Below are positions 19,917 to 31,261 of a DNA stretch of 64,000 nucleotides, piece after piece. The notes under the pieces were generated by a model. It ran no database searches, had not been told where the DNA came from, and saw only the letters and a program-made list of their open reading frames with translations. The stretch is from Diabrotica undecimpunctata (taxonomy: Eukaryota; Arthropoda; Insecta; Coleoptera; Chrysomelidae), in NCBI RefSeq assembly GCF_040954645.1, contig NC_092809.1, forward strand, positions 132,607,914 to 132,671,913, read 5' to 3'. The first letter of the stretch is position 1, and each line of letters begins with the position of its first letter. The translations under genes and the position numbers were made by a program.

Positions 19917-20370
19917 CATCTGCTGGTGCATATATATTCAAGTATAAACAGTCTTCACTCTGATTCTTCAGGTAGGGCAACAGCCGTTTCAAGTACTCTA
20001 ATCGCCCTTTCGGCATTCTTTCTAATGCAGCTGTTTCGTTGGTAATATCGGGCAGCTTTTGTGGACATACGGGTCCTAATTTATCAGAAAGTAGTATTCC
20101 CTGCCAAGGACTTGGCGTTCGAGTGGGGCTAAATCTATTGGACTTAACAGGGGGAGTAGCGTATGGTACTCCCAAGTACACTTCAATAGGTTTAAGAGAA
20201 CGCTGGGCATCCATCGGTACCAATAATCCCTGTAGTCTGCCGTACCGTGTTTGAATGATTTTTGTACTGATTTTAGCATTTTTCGTAAAATCTCGGATAT
20301 CTGCCCTTGCATAAAGTACGAAACAGATTAAAAGTAAAACACAATAAGATCTTCTAAAAATCTGATTCAT
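19917..20370 (-). CDS. Nlg: Neuroligin-like protein, signal-peptide exon (partial)
   Basis: A cholinesterase-like synaptic adhesion protein of the plasma membrane; neuroligins bind neurexins across the synapse. The exon gives 151 codons plus one base. The start is the ATG at 20370: MNQIFRRS followed by a hydrophobic run (YCVLLLICFVLYARA) makes a good signal peptide, and the open frame upstream has no ATG. Next come IIQTRYGRLQGL, VYLGVPYATPP, RFSPTRTPSPWQG, GPVCPQKLPDI, ERMPKGRLEYLKRLLPYL and NQSEDCLYLNIYAP, the conserved N-terminal part of the esterase fold with its first disulfide cysteines. Later exons would lie at lower coordinates and were not seen in this window. The frame is clean, with no sign of decay. 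Neurexin-binding and transmembrane regions lie outside, so the paralogue cannot be named. Confidence 0.93.
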
Positions 20371-20585
20371 ATTTATATCCAAGACATTTGTGTATACGAA
20401 AAATTTCAAATTTATTACGATGTATTTCTAAAAAGGCTTATCTCCCTAATTCATTTCCAATATTAAATACAAATCTTCCTATAAAATACTTCGTTGGATA
20501 AATTTCCGTTAAAGAATCTTTGCAATTAGGTGAGCCATTGGCAGACGCTCTTTCATCTCATTTGAATATCGATCGATGTGAGCTC
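20371..20585 (-). promoter_or_regulatory. 5' UTR part of the neuroligin exon with two upstream ORFs
   Basis: On the minus strand, tttattttgttgcag just before 20585 is a good acceptor with a pyrimidine tract, so an upstream non-coding exon is expected at higher coordinates. The UTR contains a three-codon uORF (20561-20553) overlapping a 15-codon uORF (20556-20509), both closed before the main start. They could reduce translation. Confidence 0.6.
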
Positions 20586-20601
20586 CTGCAACAAAATAAA
20601 A

Positions 20602-20965
20602 ATTTATCAAATTAAAAAGGAACATTTTTTCGTTATTAAAGCAATATACGGTGTAAAATTTGTTATTCAAATTACACAGACTTGCGATAAAAACCTATAT
20701 CCGTGTAATCGAATAATAATTACGATAAAAATAGTTGAGAATTTCATCACGTACAATTTTTCAGTGAAAAATTCAGTAATAAACCGATGAAAATCAGGCA
20801 CGCTTACCTTAAATAGTAGAAGGAATATTATTTATATACTAGAACACCTGTTGATAAAAGGAAAAAACTAGAATGCACATATGTGGACCATGTAGTACGT
20901 GTAGTAATTTTCTACACATTACATAGTCCATTATCATCATCATCGTTATCGTTCAATCTTGTCAG
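20602..20965. other. Neuroligin upstream intron, nothing recognised
   Basis: AT-rich. A short run of atcatc triplets occurs near 20934-20950. No exon could be supported. Confidence 0.5.
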
Positions 20966-21059
20966 ATTATAATAGGTGTCCCAAATGATTTGAATTTCTA
21001 CAGTAAAGTGTTAACAACAAAACAAAAACAGTTTGACAGCTGACAGTTTAGGGTTAGTA

Positions 21060-21935
21060 AATATGGAGATACCCAAGAGAACAACAAGTTTCCATTGTTG
21101 AACAATATTTTAAAAATAATGAAAGTTTGGCGGCCACTGTTCGAAAATTTCGTACAAAATATGGTCGGAATATTGATTTAACATCGGCAACTATGAAAAG
21201 AGTAATTGAAAAATTCACAGACTGAATCGATAACTGACGCTAAACACACTGATCGCCCAAAAATAAGCCGCTTAAATATCGAATGTTGGTGCATGAGAGT
21301 GTTGGTGAAAGTCCAGAAACATCAATTCAGCATGGTGGAGGAGAATTACAAATTTCAAGAAGCTCCATACAAGGTATACCCACTGAAGATCTGCATCTTC
21401 ATGCTTACGAAGTTCAATTGATACAAGAACTGAAGCCTAGTGACCATGCAGAGGGAAGAGAGTTCGTTAGATGGATTATTTAACATCAACAAGTGGATGC
21501 TGATGTTTCGAACAAAATCATCCCAAGCGATGAAACACATTTTCACCTTGATGGCTTTATTAATCGTCAAAATTGCCACATTTGAGGTTCTGAAAACCCA
21601 CATATGACCGTCAAAAAGAATGCATCCACAATGTGATACGTTTGGTGCGTATTTTAGACTGAATACATAATTGGACAATACTTCTTTGACAATGAGGCTG
21701 GACAAACAGTGACTGTTAATGGTGCTCAATTAGATGCCACATGCCATATATTGGTCCCCTAGATCGTGTAATTTAACACCATTCGACTTATTTCTATGGG
21801 GTTATTTGAAGTCAAATGTCTATGCCAATAAGCCTACAACCACTTGTGCATTGAAGGAGGAAATTCAACGCTGCATCAACAAAATTCAGCGATATTTATT
21901 CAAAAGGGTCATGGGAAATTCCTGATGTGCTATTT
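21060..21935 (+). pseudogene. Tc1/mariner-superfamily transposase, many frameshifts
   Basis: Readable blocks in order: QVSIVEQYFKNNESLAATVRKFRTKYG-like start (helix-turn-helix; quoted across two frames), IIPSDETHFHLDGFINRQNCH (first catalytic Asp in SDE), a YFFDNEAGQTVTVNGAQ block, PRSCNLTPFDLFLWGYLKSN near 21750 and a final VMGNS-like end with DVLFHT. The frame changes several times. The element may begin at ataataggtgtcccaaat (20970), but a matching right terminus was not found. The middle block with the second catalytic Asp is shortened. Confidence 0.8.
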
Positions 21936-22132
21936 CATACATAATCCTATGCTATGTACTTTATGATTCAAAAAAATAATTACAATCTAAACAAAAAAAG
22001 ACTATTGCTTCAAATAAGTTGTAAATTTTGGATAGTAATGCCATGCGGCCTGTAAGTAGTAGTCGTCTTTTTGAGATCGACTTTAATTAATTAATTTTTT
22101 TCTTCATTTCACGATTAGTCATTAAAATATTA

Positions 22133-22795
22133 CATATATTCAGTGATTCTACAGTATTCACTGCCTTCCCTCGCTCAACCGTTTTTATCTCTCTTTGTTG
22201 TCCCATTCTCCACCGTTTAGGCCTCTCTTACTCATGGCGTCGTCTACTTCGTTCCTCCAGGATCTTTTGGGTCGTCTTCTTTTGCTCCTTCCTATGCTGC
22301 TCCATTCGGTTATTCTCTTTATCCATCTACTGTCGCTAGTTCTTCTTACATGTCCATACCACTTTTTTGTTGTAGTCTTTTTTGTTCTATACATGTTAGT
22401 ATATTTGTAGACATAGAAGATCTGCAGATTGACGACAACATAACAATCAAAGGTAAGGATAAATTCAAATACTTGGGGTTTATAATCACGAAAAAGGCAA
22501 CAACAGAAAAAGAAATTAAGCAAAGATTAGGACAAAAAGAACAGCAATTCGACAACTTAACTCAGTATGGGATAGACACCTATATATGCAGACAAAAACA
22601 CAGATTTATAAAACATTAGTCCGAAGTGTTATGACATATGGGGCTGAAAATTGGATTATAGACAAGAAAAACAGGAGTAAGATAGTAGCAACAGAGATAT
22701 AATGCCCAAAGATGCTGCAAAGTACCAAAGATACCAAAGATGCCCAAAGTGCCAAGAATAGATAGGAGAAGTAATGACGAAATAAAGCAAAGAAC
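22133..22795 (-). mobile_element. (TA)n-tailed LINE family copy with 5' inversion (twin-priming structure)
   Basis: The 3' end of the element reads on the minus strand (about 22402 down to 22150: [37 protein letters not shown]). The part directly upstream of it in the family lies next to it on the plus strand (about 22406 up to 22795: [47 protein letters not shown]). The two parts together cover one continuous stretch of the element, with only a few codons missing at the join. The whole is flanked by a perfect 12-bp duplication, attaaaatatta, at 22121-22132 and 22796-22807. This is the signature of twin priming during LINE insertion. A small local expansion with ccaaaga-type repeats disturbs the plus-strand part near 22715-22755. 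Confidence 0.88.
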
Positions 22796-22859
22796 ATTAA
22801 AATATTAAAAACCAACAAAAGTACTGGATCTATCGAAGTTTATCATGAAATACTCCAGT

Positions 22860-23330
22860 TAATTAAAAGGATTGGTCTATGGAGGGAGTTCTTTAAGTAT
22901 TACCGAGTCCTAGGTGACATGTTACGGTGAACCAGTCTTCTGCATTGTCTTATAAAGATGTTCACTCAGACCCAGTTATTTTATGTTTTCTAGGATATTT
23001 TTCGGAACAACACCAATAGTAGAGAGAAGTATCGTCTAAGTACTCTCCATTCTCCATTGTCTCTTTATTTGTATTTCTAGATCTCCGTACTTGGCGATCT
23101 TTTCATTGTATTTAATATGAAGATTATTATTTTTAGATATCCCCATATCAATAAGTGTTGTTTGCCTAAGTAATACATTAAATATTAGAAGATCTGATCT
23201 ATTATGTGTCACTGGTTAGTCTGTAAGCACAGTGCGGTTCAAGTATAGCTTAAAATTGTTATTCTCAAGGACGTATTGATAATATGGGAGCAGTTAGTTT
23301 TCAGTTGAAATAATCTGATTCTGAATGGCT
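22860..23330 (-). pseudogene. LINE C-terminal fragment
   Basis: On the minus strand, DRPVTHNRSDLLIF-like sequence (one stop), then RQTTLIDMGISKNNNLHIK, YNEKIAKYGDLEIQI and GVVPKNILENIKQLG. This is a C-terminal domain found in many arthropod LINE polyproteins. It is truncated on both sides, and the clade cannot be fixed. Confidence 0.65.
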
Positions 23331-23429
23331 TGTATGACGAACTCATACAAAATTGTGTGAGCAGATATTGAATACGTTAACGTAAACTAAGCGGTGACCG
23401 CGCCTTATACAGTTCTGGGTTGATAATGA

Positions 23430-24480
23430 TTTGGCAATAATGACCTCTATGTATAAGCATCATCTCAGAAGATTGTACACTTGGATCTCACCCAGTGGAC
23501 GACACCGACATCAAATCGATTACATAATGATTAAAGGTCGCTGGAAAACATCTATTAGCCAATGTAAAACATGATCTGGTGCTGACTGCGGCTCTAATTG
23601 TCAACTCCTTTTTGCAACACTAAAGCAAACATTCAAAGCGTGTGTTAGGCGTGTCCGAACAAGAGGCTATCCCAAATTAATATAAGATACACAATAATTT
23701 AAAAGCCAATGTAATGAAATATTGGAAAATAATTTACCAACCATGGGTACTCAAGATGAATACAGATCTTAACTTACTGCAAGTCACAGTCTAACGTCTG
23801 CTCAAGCGGCCCAAAAACAGTATGTGTGTCTGCAGATACTTTTGACCACGTTAAAGAACGCAGAGGACTCAAAATTGCTGAAATTGATAACCTTCTTAGG
23901 CATTCCCAGTGCAGGCAGTTCTCTAGAGCTATTGAGGTTGCTTGTAGACGAGACAAGAGCAAGCATATAGAGAAAATCTGCAGGGAGATTCAACAACATG
24001 CCGACATAAATAACACCAAAGAACTCTTAGATAAAGTCAGACTACTAACACAAAATTCAAGTAGAAATCTTGGTCTATTAAAGAAAACGAAGGCAATGTA
24101 CAGACGGATTTGGACCAGGTTATAAATGGAAGGCGTATTGTAAATCTTTATGTGCTGATACGAATCAGATATCAGCGAACACTCCGTATGTACCTGAATG
24201 TCGGGCCTTCTCGCCGCACGAATATCTCGGTTCTTGATGGAATTAAACTCAATCAACGTCTCTCTAGTACTGTTTACTTTAGAATTTTAAAGTTCTTTGG
24301 TCTCAACCATCAAAGCGATCTCAAAATGGAGCAGTTGGTGGTCCAAGGAATGATGGGCAGACATTACGCAAAAGCTTCTCAACAAACAATATGCTGAGGC
24401 AGTACATGTAACAGATGACCGCGACTAGCGAAAAAATATCGTTAATCAAACTATCATAGGTACTGAAGCTCAATAATCAA
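23430..24480 (+). pseudogene. LINE remnant: endonuclease end, linker and 3' end, RT deleted
   Basis: HHLRRLYTWISPSGRHRHQI and DYIMIKGRWK then SGADCGSNCQLL are late endonuclease motifs (the SDH of active copies is SNC here). A linker follows (RDKSKHIEKICREIQQHA, TKELLDKVRLLTQ). From about 24280 the 3' end of a LINE resumes (FFGLNHQSDLKMEQLVVQGM). The RT catalytic region is absent, so this is an internally deleted dead copy. Confidence 0.7.
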
Positions 24481-24489
24481 CCACAACAC

Positions 24490-25555
24490 ATGTGCTGAGA
24501 TTTTATTGAATATAATGAGTATAAAACCTTTTAAGTTCAGGGAACATTTTTCATGATGTGTCCTGATTACTATTATTATTCTTAGCTTTCTAGAAACTTA
24601 TGTTTCTAGATACATGTAAAGTGTAAACATGTAAACGTGTAAGCCAGTGACAGAACGTGTATAAAATAATAGAATGATTCTGAAAATCCTGAATAAACAT
24701 AGTAGATGGGTTAAAACTATGGTAAAACATATCCAGAGATGAACGAAAACTGTAATAATTTTTAACATTTTAAGATAACAAATTTATTTCGTTGTTTGGG
24801 TGATATTTTTTGTAATACTCTTGTCACAAACAATTTTTATCAATGCCGATCCTCCTCCTCATACAAACATTTTAATAATATCTAGTAATTTTACGCTATA
24901 CTCATATCACAAAATCTTTAATCATTGTTATGATCATTATTAAAAAAGAAGACAAACGACACAGGCACATTGATTATACACGTATGCGTTAAAAAATCGA
25001 TTTTAAATCGAAATAAAATTTTTAAATCATTTATCATGTTGTCAAAACACAAAACCATCGAGTAAAATTCTTTTTAGCGTAGTCTGTGTTATAAAAATGT
25101 CATGGGCGGGAATTTCAGACACTTTCGCAGAATAATATGTTTCTAAACTAGATTGTTACAATTTGCTTAAAGTAGGAGCAACGTATGCGTTTGAATAATA
25201 TACATTTTTTTTATATAAGGGCGAGAAATTACATACCTATCGAATTATTCTCTCACAATACGATAACTTTAAAGAAATTGAAAATATGTCAATTATGGAT
25301 AATTGATAGAAAAATTAATGAGCTACACAAATATGAATAAAATTTTAATGATAGTATAGATACTGATCAGTTTGAAATAACAATTTATCATTTAGATTTA
25401 AATCAACAATCGGAAATTGAGTAATTGATTAATAAACATAAATTAGTATTTGCTTAAAAAATATATGATGTACGTACTATAAGGTATTATGAAGGCCTTA
25501 TTGGTCTACTAGTAGATAAATACTACTCCAAACGTCCATAAAGACGTACTATTGA
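24490..25555. other. AT-rich DNA, nothing recognised
   Basis: No coding or repeat signal could be supported. Confidence 0.5.
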
Positions 25556-25690
25556 AGAAAAGTAAGTACTAGACAATCAAATACAAGAGCCATCAAAAAA
25601 AATTAATTGAAGAATCATATAGTTTATTTGCTGCTCCAGTAACTCTCGCTTACAAAAAAAGTGGTACAGTAGATGGTACTGTAGACTAGC
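25556..25690 (+). pseudogene. Possible fragment of a Gypsy-type RT start
   Basis: Across frameshifts the sequence resembles the region just before Gypsy RT motif 1 (…EESYSLFAAPVTLAYKKSG-like). It is only about 130 bases, so support is weak. Confidence 0.35.
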
Positions 25691-26255
25691 GCGAAGCTTC
25701 GTTCTATGTTTTCTGTGTTTTTTAAATTTAAATAATATACATATTTAAAATTGAATAAGATAATTTTATGATTTATTTATTATTTTCATAGATTTTAATA
25801 AAATTCAAAAAATTTACATGTTGTATAACGGTCACCCCCCGTCACGTAAATGGACTCTTCCGATTGTTTACTGTGACTACTACACACAACGCAAAAGTCT
25901 AAGAATATTTTAATAATTTGACAATACCAATGACAGAAATTTCATGACCATATAAATTTGTCTGTACCATAATTGTTGATACAGATGTTGATACACCGGG
26001 GTGTGTGAGAGCAGTATACACTTGGGAATGCACACCCCAACACACGCACACAAACAGGATTAAGAAAAAAAAAGGAAAGAATTGTTGGCCAGGCACATTA
26101 TAGTTCCGAAGCTCCAAGGAAGTCCACAAAAAACAAAAAAAAAAAACAAAAAAAAAACAAAAAAACGGTCTCACTATCTAAATCACTTTGGATTCATCCA
26201 ATCTTAAATCTTTTTCACTCTACATTTACTGTATCTTTCACTTTCATCATAGACT
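25691..26255. other. No gene; A-rich low-complexity tract
   Basis: Interrupted A runs with single C (aaaaaacaaaaaaaaaa) occupy about 26126-26166. No gene is visible. Confidence 0.6.
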
Positions 26256-26259
26256 AAAT

Positions 26260-26910
26260 ATGGAGGGCCCATCTGGCTCTACATATACCGCTTCAGCGGA
26301 CTAGGCCCTTAAGGCAGATCAGGTGAATACTGATATTCTCGCGAAATCCGAACACTGAGGTCTTGTGCGGCATACAAGGGCCCAGTGGCCGGACCCTACT
26401 CGGGTGCTCGGCCGGCGAGGAGAACAAAATGTATTTTGCCAAATCGGCGGCCGAGTGACCGAGCACACACTCTTTTCCGAACATAGAGTCGTCAGCCAAG
26501 GCTGGGGGCTCTATGGTCGGAACACACGTTTTTTTTCTTTTTGTTTTAGGGACTCAAGTCCCGAAGTCATGATAGAGTAACTTCAATAGAGTCAGTAATG
26601 TAAATAGCTAGAAAAGCTTAGATCTGGCTACCCCTACAGTTAGGTGGCATAACCACAGTCATTAAAAATAGAGGGTGTTCCATTACCCAGGACACCTTAA
26701 GTAACTTTCAGATCATAAGCCTCCTCACGTAAGTCACACGATGAGGAAGGATGGAGGATAAACCTGGGGGTCAGATAGGTACCACTTCGACTAGCGAAGT
26801 GTGACCGATTTGATCTTCGGACATGTGGATCCCATTCTTAGATTGGTATACACATGTTCCTAGGAGCAGGGTTGATCACTGCGTGTGTGTGTGTGTTGAT
26901 ACAGACACTC
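26260..26910 (+). repeat. GC-rich dispersed repeat ending in (GT)n, copy 2
   Basis: The part 26697-26910 matches 1-215. This copy extends further to the left with unusually GC-rich sequence (26340-26480, e.g. ggccggcgaggagaac) and several A/T runs. It ends in gtgtgtgtgtgtg. A LINE or SINE 3' region is likely; no protein frame is convincing. Confidence 0.65.
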
Positions 26911-27074
26911 ACTTCTTATCAAAAAAAAATTGTAAAACTAATAGCAATACGTGTTTTAGGATGTTTCTTATAAGGGACAAAAAATCGACATTTTTATGTT
27001 TTGTATATTTTTAATTTTAGTCACTTTATACCATTCTTGCTTAATAGGCGAGTTAAAGATATTGTCTTTTTACC

Positions 27075-27855
27075 ATGCAACGACAACATTTAACGTTGGA
27101 CGAGATGAATAGAGCCGTGGGCCTCCTTCAAGCTGGTATGTGACAAACTCAAGTTGCTGATCAGCTGAGTGTCTTCCAAAGCGTCGTAAGTCGTTTGTGG
27201 CGTCGGTTTATAGACACTGGGAGTCCAGCCGAGCAACATCCAGGATGTGGTCGCTCTACAACCGTCGCTCAAGACCGATATTTAATTTTAAATGCCAGAA
27301 GGCAGCCAACAATCACAGCACCCGAGCTCGTTAATGAATGACAGCTTGAACAATATGTAACAATTAGCAGCAGTACTGTCAGGAACCGTCTCTATGAACC
27401 CAATCTTCGTAGTCGGCGACCACTGAGATGTCCACCTCTATCTAGCGGCAATTGCGCTACAAGATTTACCTGGTGTCAAGAGTTTCAAAATTGGACTGAC
27501 AATGAATTTATCCAGATTCTCGTCGGACAAGAGTTTGGAGACGACCCGGAAATGGAGAAAGATCTTCAAGAAGTGTATGCATACAGAGGTGGTACATTAA
27601 TGGTATGGGGCGGAATCATGGTTGACGGAAGAACTGACCTCATTTTCCCACGTGACTTTCTCACAAGTAAGCAATATTTGAACACTATTCCTGAACCTGT
27701 TGTGCGCCCATTTGCTGCTGCAGTTGGAGAAAATTTTTACTTTATGCATGATTACGCTCGACCACATGTTGCGCATATTGTAATAAACTGGTTGGATAAC
27801 GAGGGTATTGATGTATTTCCTTGGCCAGCAAAATCACCGGACTTGCATGTTTAAT
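27075..27855 (+). pseudogene. Tc1-like transposase, 3'-truncated
   Basis: MQRQHLTLDEMNRAVGLLQAG starts a paired-type HTH. It is followed by VADQLSVFQSVVSRLWRRF, GRSTTVAQDRYL, ISSSTVRNRLYE, GGTLMVWGGIMVDGRTDLIF, FYFMHDYARPHVA (second catalytic Asp) and WPAKSPDLHV. An in-frame stop (27142-27144), a deletion around the first catalytic Asp, and loss of the last block (the NPIEH region) show it is dead. The break coincides with the start of LINE sequence at about 27860. Confidence 0.88.
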
Positions 27856-27859
27856 ATAA

Positions 27860-29284
27860 TATTGGAAACGATAATTACCCCGCATAACTGGAGTGAAGTC
27901 ATTTTTACCATGATATTTAAATAGGTAAACAGAGATTATCCAGCAAACTGTAATAGTGGTATACTCTACTTAGCTGTGTTGAGAAAATATTTTCTAATAT
28001 TTTGATAAATAGACTAAGAGATCAGGATCATCAGTCAGGGTTCCGGGGATCAAGAGGTTGCATTGATAATGTATTCACCCTCACTTCTGATATACAACTG
28101 CAACTGCGACTAAAAAAACGCAAAGTATACGCTGCATTTGTAGATTATAAACGGGCATTTGCTATTATATTTAATATACAATATCTATTTTGATATCCTT
28201 ATGATATCACGATACCTGTATCAGGTCAACGACTAAGAAGAGATCTATTTTGAAAAACATAGATGATAACGCTAGAATGTACATCAAAACTACAAACGGT
28301 TGCACAAGATCATTTGATATCACAACAGGAGTCTTACAGGGAGAACCTTTGAGTTCACTTTTATTTAGTTTATTAATTGCGAATATAGAGCAGTTTTTTA
28401 TGAGTCAAGGATCAAAAGGTTTCTCCATTGATAGCAAAAATCAAATAATATTGCTTCTGTATGCTGATGATTTGGTCATTATTTCTGACTAGAAAGTTGA
28501 ACTCGGTAAAAATTTAAGTTATCTAAAAAATACAGTGACCAAAACCAGCTAACTGTAAATGTTGGCAAAACCAAAATTCTTCCATTTACCCGAAGCGGTC
28601 AAATCGGCAATAGGGGTATTAAGTTCCTATATAGGAACGAAACAATTGAAGTTGTCAACAAATTTGTATACCTAGGAGTCACCTTAACCACATCACTTTT
28701 TAAAGCAATAGCCGATACAATAGTGGAAAAAGCCAAACATGCAATTGGCAATGTAATAGGTTTCATGGTTCAAACCAAAATGAATTCTTGGACATCTTGT
28801 GTGCAACTTTTCGATTCGTTAGTTCAAAGCCTTGTCATAAACTGTGTGCCCGTTTGAGGAATGAGATATGCTGATCATTTAGAACGAATACAAACTACTT
28901 GTTTTAAAAAGTAATCTTGGTATCAATACACCTGATTATGCTGTTAGGTTGGAAACAGGAACAGTCAAAACTTCTTTCACTATTTTCAAGCTTATTTTAA
29001 ATTGGCTTATCAAGCTATCGTAAATGCATGATTAAAGACTTCCTTTAATTTATTTTCTGCGTCAGTTTCAAATTACTACATTAAATAATTTAGTAAATAA
29101 AAACAAATACAACTGGGTCTCACAGATTAAGCAATATTTTCAAATATTAGACCATGAATTCTTTTGGGAGGGTAACATTTCTAATTGGCTGTTAAAACAA
29201 CAAGAAAAGCATGTTAAAAAAATATGGATATGTTTCATCCAGAAGACATGCAATCATTTTCCGTATCAACATCCTCACCTATTT
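27860..29284 (+). pseudogene. CR1/Jockey-type LINE, degenerate RT (host of two nested LINEs)
   Basis: LLSCVEKIFSNILINRLRDQ, SGFRGSRGCIDNVFTL, YAAFVDYKRAFAII, GEPLSSLLFSLLIANIEQF and LLLYADDLVIISD (catalytic YADD at about 28461) show a reverse transcriptase. Many stops and frameshifts follow. The element continues at 30944-31261 and 32205-32480, after two younger LINE insertions. Confidence 0.85.
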
Positions 29285-30943
29285 CTTCTTCAAGTGCCAT
29301 CTTCGTTCCGAAGGTTGGCGATCATCAGGGCTATACGTATTTTCGAAACTGCTGACCGAAACAATTCGTTCCTGCTACAGCTATACCATTCCCGTAGATT
29401 CTTTAGCCAGGAGTTTTGTCTTCTTCCTATGGACCTTTTTCCTGCTATTTTCCCTTGCATAATTATTCGAAGCAGTTCATATCTTTCGCCTCTTGTAATG
29501 TGTCCCAAGTATTGCAGTTTTCGTTTTTTGATCGTAAATATGACTTCCTTTTCTTTATTCATTCTTCTCAAGACCTCGACATTTGTGACTCTCTCGGTCC
29601 ATGATATTCTCAGGATTCTGCGATACATCCACAGTTCAAATGCCTCTAATTTTTTGGTATCAATCTTTTTCAACGTCCATGACTCCATTCCGTAGAACAG
29701 CACAGAAAGTACGTAACATCTCATCAGGCGAAGTTTCATTTCAAGGCTCAAATCTCTTCCGCAGAACACTCTCTTCATTTTAGTGAATATGGATCTGGCT
29801 TTTTCTATTCTTATTTTGATTTCTGCTGAGCTATCGTTGTCTTCATTTATAAAAGTGCCTAAATATTTGTATTTGCTAACTCGATCGATAATTTCATTGT
29901 GTAAATATAAATTTTGGACATTTTGTGTTGATTTCGATATTACCATAAATTTAGTTTTCCATATGTTCAAAGATAGTTCATATTCTTCGCTGTAGTCTGC
30001 TATCTTATTCACCAATGTCTGTAGCTCTTCAAGTGTTTCTGCGATCAGAACGGTGTCGTCGGCAAATCTCAGATTGTTTAATCTAACACTATTTATTTTA
30101 ATACCTACGGATTGCTCAGAGAGTGTTCTATTCATTACGTCTTCGGAATAGAGATTAAACAGGGTTGGTGACAGTATACACCCTTGTCTCACACCTCGCT
30201 TTATTTCGATTTCTTCAGTGGTATTATTCTCTACTCTCACTACTGCTTTCTGATTGTAGTACATATTTGCTATTAGTCGGATGTCTCGTTTATCTAAATT
30301 CTTTTCTGTCAGGAGTCTGATTAGGTGATCATGCCGCACTTTATCAAAGGCCTTGTTGTAATCTATGAAACACATGAATACATCTTGATTTATGTCAAGA
30401 CATCTTTGAGACATAACGTTCAGTGCAAACAACGCCTCTCTTGTTCCAAGTCCATTTCGGAATCCAAACTGGGTATTATTGATGTCCATTTCCAGTTTTC
30501 TGTGTACTCTAGAGTGTATAATTTTCAGAAATATTTTCAGTACATGGCTCATCAGACTGATTGTACGGTAATCACTGCATTGTTTGGCATTTATCTTTTT
30601 TGGTATAGTAACAAAGGTGGATAAAAGCCATTCTTGTGGTATTTTTCCTGATGTATAAATGCTATTGAAAAGTTTAACCAAAATGTGAATCGAGTCTTTT
30701 TCTATTAGTTTAAGGATTTCCGTTGGTATTTCATCTGGACCTGGGGCTTTACCATTTTTCATTCTTTTTAGTGCGTACATTACTTCTTCTTCCGTTATTT
30801 CTGGACCTTCGTCTCCTTGTATGTTACTTAGCTCAGATTGTTGTCTATCATCTGCAAAGAGTTCTTCAATATAGTTTTTCCATGTCTTCAACTGTTCTTC
30901 TAGTTCTGTTATTATGTTTCCGTTGACATTATACAGGGTCATA
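29285..30943 (-). mobile_element. 5'-truncated RTE-like LINE with (GAA)n tail
   Basis: Perfect 12-bp target duplications, cctcacctattt, lie at 29273-29284 and 30944-30955. The 3' tail on the minus strand is gaagaagaaa. It interrupts the LINE at 27860-32480. Confidence 0.92.
29290..30942 (-). CDS. LINE reverse transcriptase ORF, 5'-truncated, no stops
   Basis: The 550-residue open frame shows MKNGKAPGPDEIPTEILKL, DYRTISLMSHVLKIFLKII, FGFRNGLGTREALFALN, MCFIDYNKAFDKVRHDHL, GVRQGCILSPTLFNLYSE and FADD (30055-30066), then VLSVLFYGMESWTLKK, RRILRISWTERVTN and LQYLGHITRG. It ends IANLRNEDGT. This is the RTE/BovB-like pattern and is collinear with the fragment at 3600-4693. The endonuclease is missing. 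The first Met only happens to lie at the truncation. The intact frame and perfect target duplication suggest a young insertion. Confidence 0.92.
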   Translation of the reverse strand: MTLYNVNGNIITELEEQLKTWKNYIEELFADDRQQSELSNIQGDEGPEITEEEVMYALKRMKNGKAPGPDEIPTEILKLIEKDSIHILVKLFNSIYTSGKIPQEWLLSTFVTIPKKINAKQCSDYRTISLMSHVLKIFLKIIHSRVHRKLEMDINNTQFGFRNGLGTREALFALNVMSQRCLDINQDVFMCFIDYNKAFDKVRHDHLIRLLTEKNLDKRDIRLIANMYYNQKAVVRVENNTTEEIEIKRGVRQGCILSPTLFNLYSEDVMNRTLSEQSVGIKINSVRLNNLRFADDTVLIAETLEELQTLVNKIADYSEEYELSLNIWKTKFMVISKSTQNVQNLYLHNEIIDRVSKYKYLGTFINEDNDSSAEIKIRIEKARSIFTKMKRVFCGRDLSLEMKLRLMRCYVLSVLFYGMESWTLKKIDTKKLEAFELWMYRRILRISWTERVTNVEVLRRMNKEKEVIFTIKKRKLQYLGHITRGERYELLRIIMQGKIAGKRSIGRRQNSWLKNLREWYSCSRNELFRSAVSKIRIALMIANLRNEDGT

Positions 30944-30955
30944 CCTCACCTATTT

Positions 30956-31261
30956 ACAAACATTTATCCATAGATACCCATAGAAACCACAGTCCAGCAA
31001 TATCTAGAATTTCAAATCCAAATAAAATACATTCTTACCATGACGCAACCTAGAATATCTAATTGCTATTTGTCAAAATTTACCTAGCATGGTATAACAT
31101 AATTCGACTATCTGAAATTTGTACTATTTTCAACACAAACAAGTTATAAACTCTTGAGCATTTACTATTTGAATGTCCCAGTTACAGTTCAATGAAGCTG
31201 GATAATATGCCCCCCTTAACAATTGCACAGATCTTACTGGTTGTCTTAATAACGTCACTAT
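30956..31261 (+). pseudogene. Continuation of the host LINE (C-terminal part)
   Basis: After the nested LINE, sequence reads through EHLLFECPSYSSMKLDNM-type residues (Cys-rich LINE C-terminal motif) and CLNNVTI. It stops at the next insertion and resumes at 32205. Confidence 0.65.

Noticed and set aside
20371..20409. Thirteen extra residues before the neuroligin signal peptide
   Set aside because: They begin at TTG, and the ATG at 20370 directly precedes a good signal peptide.
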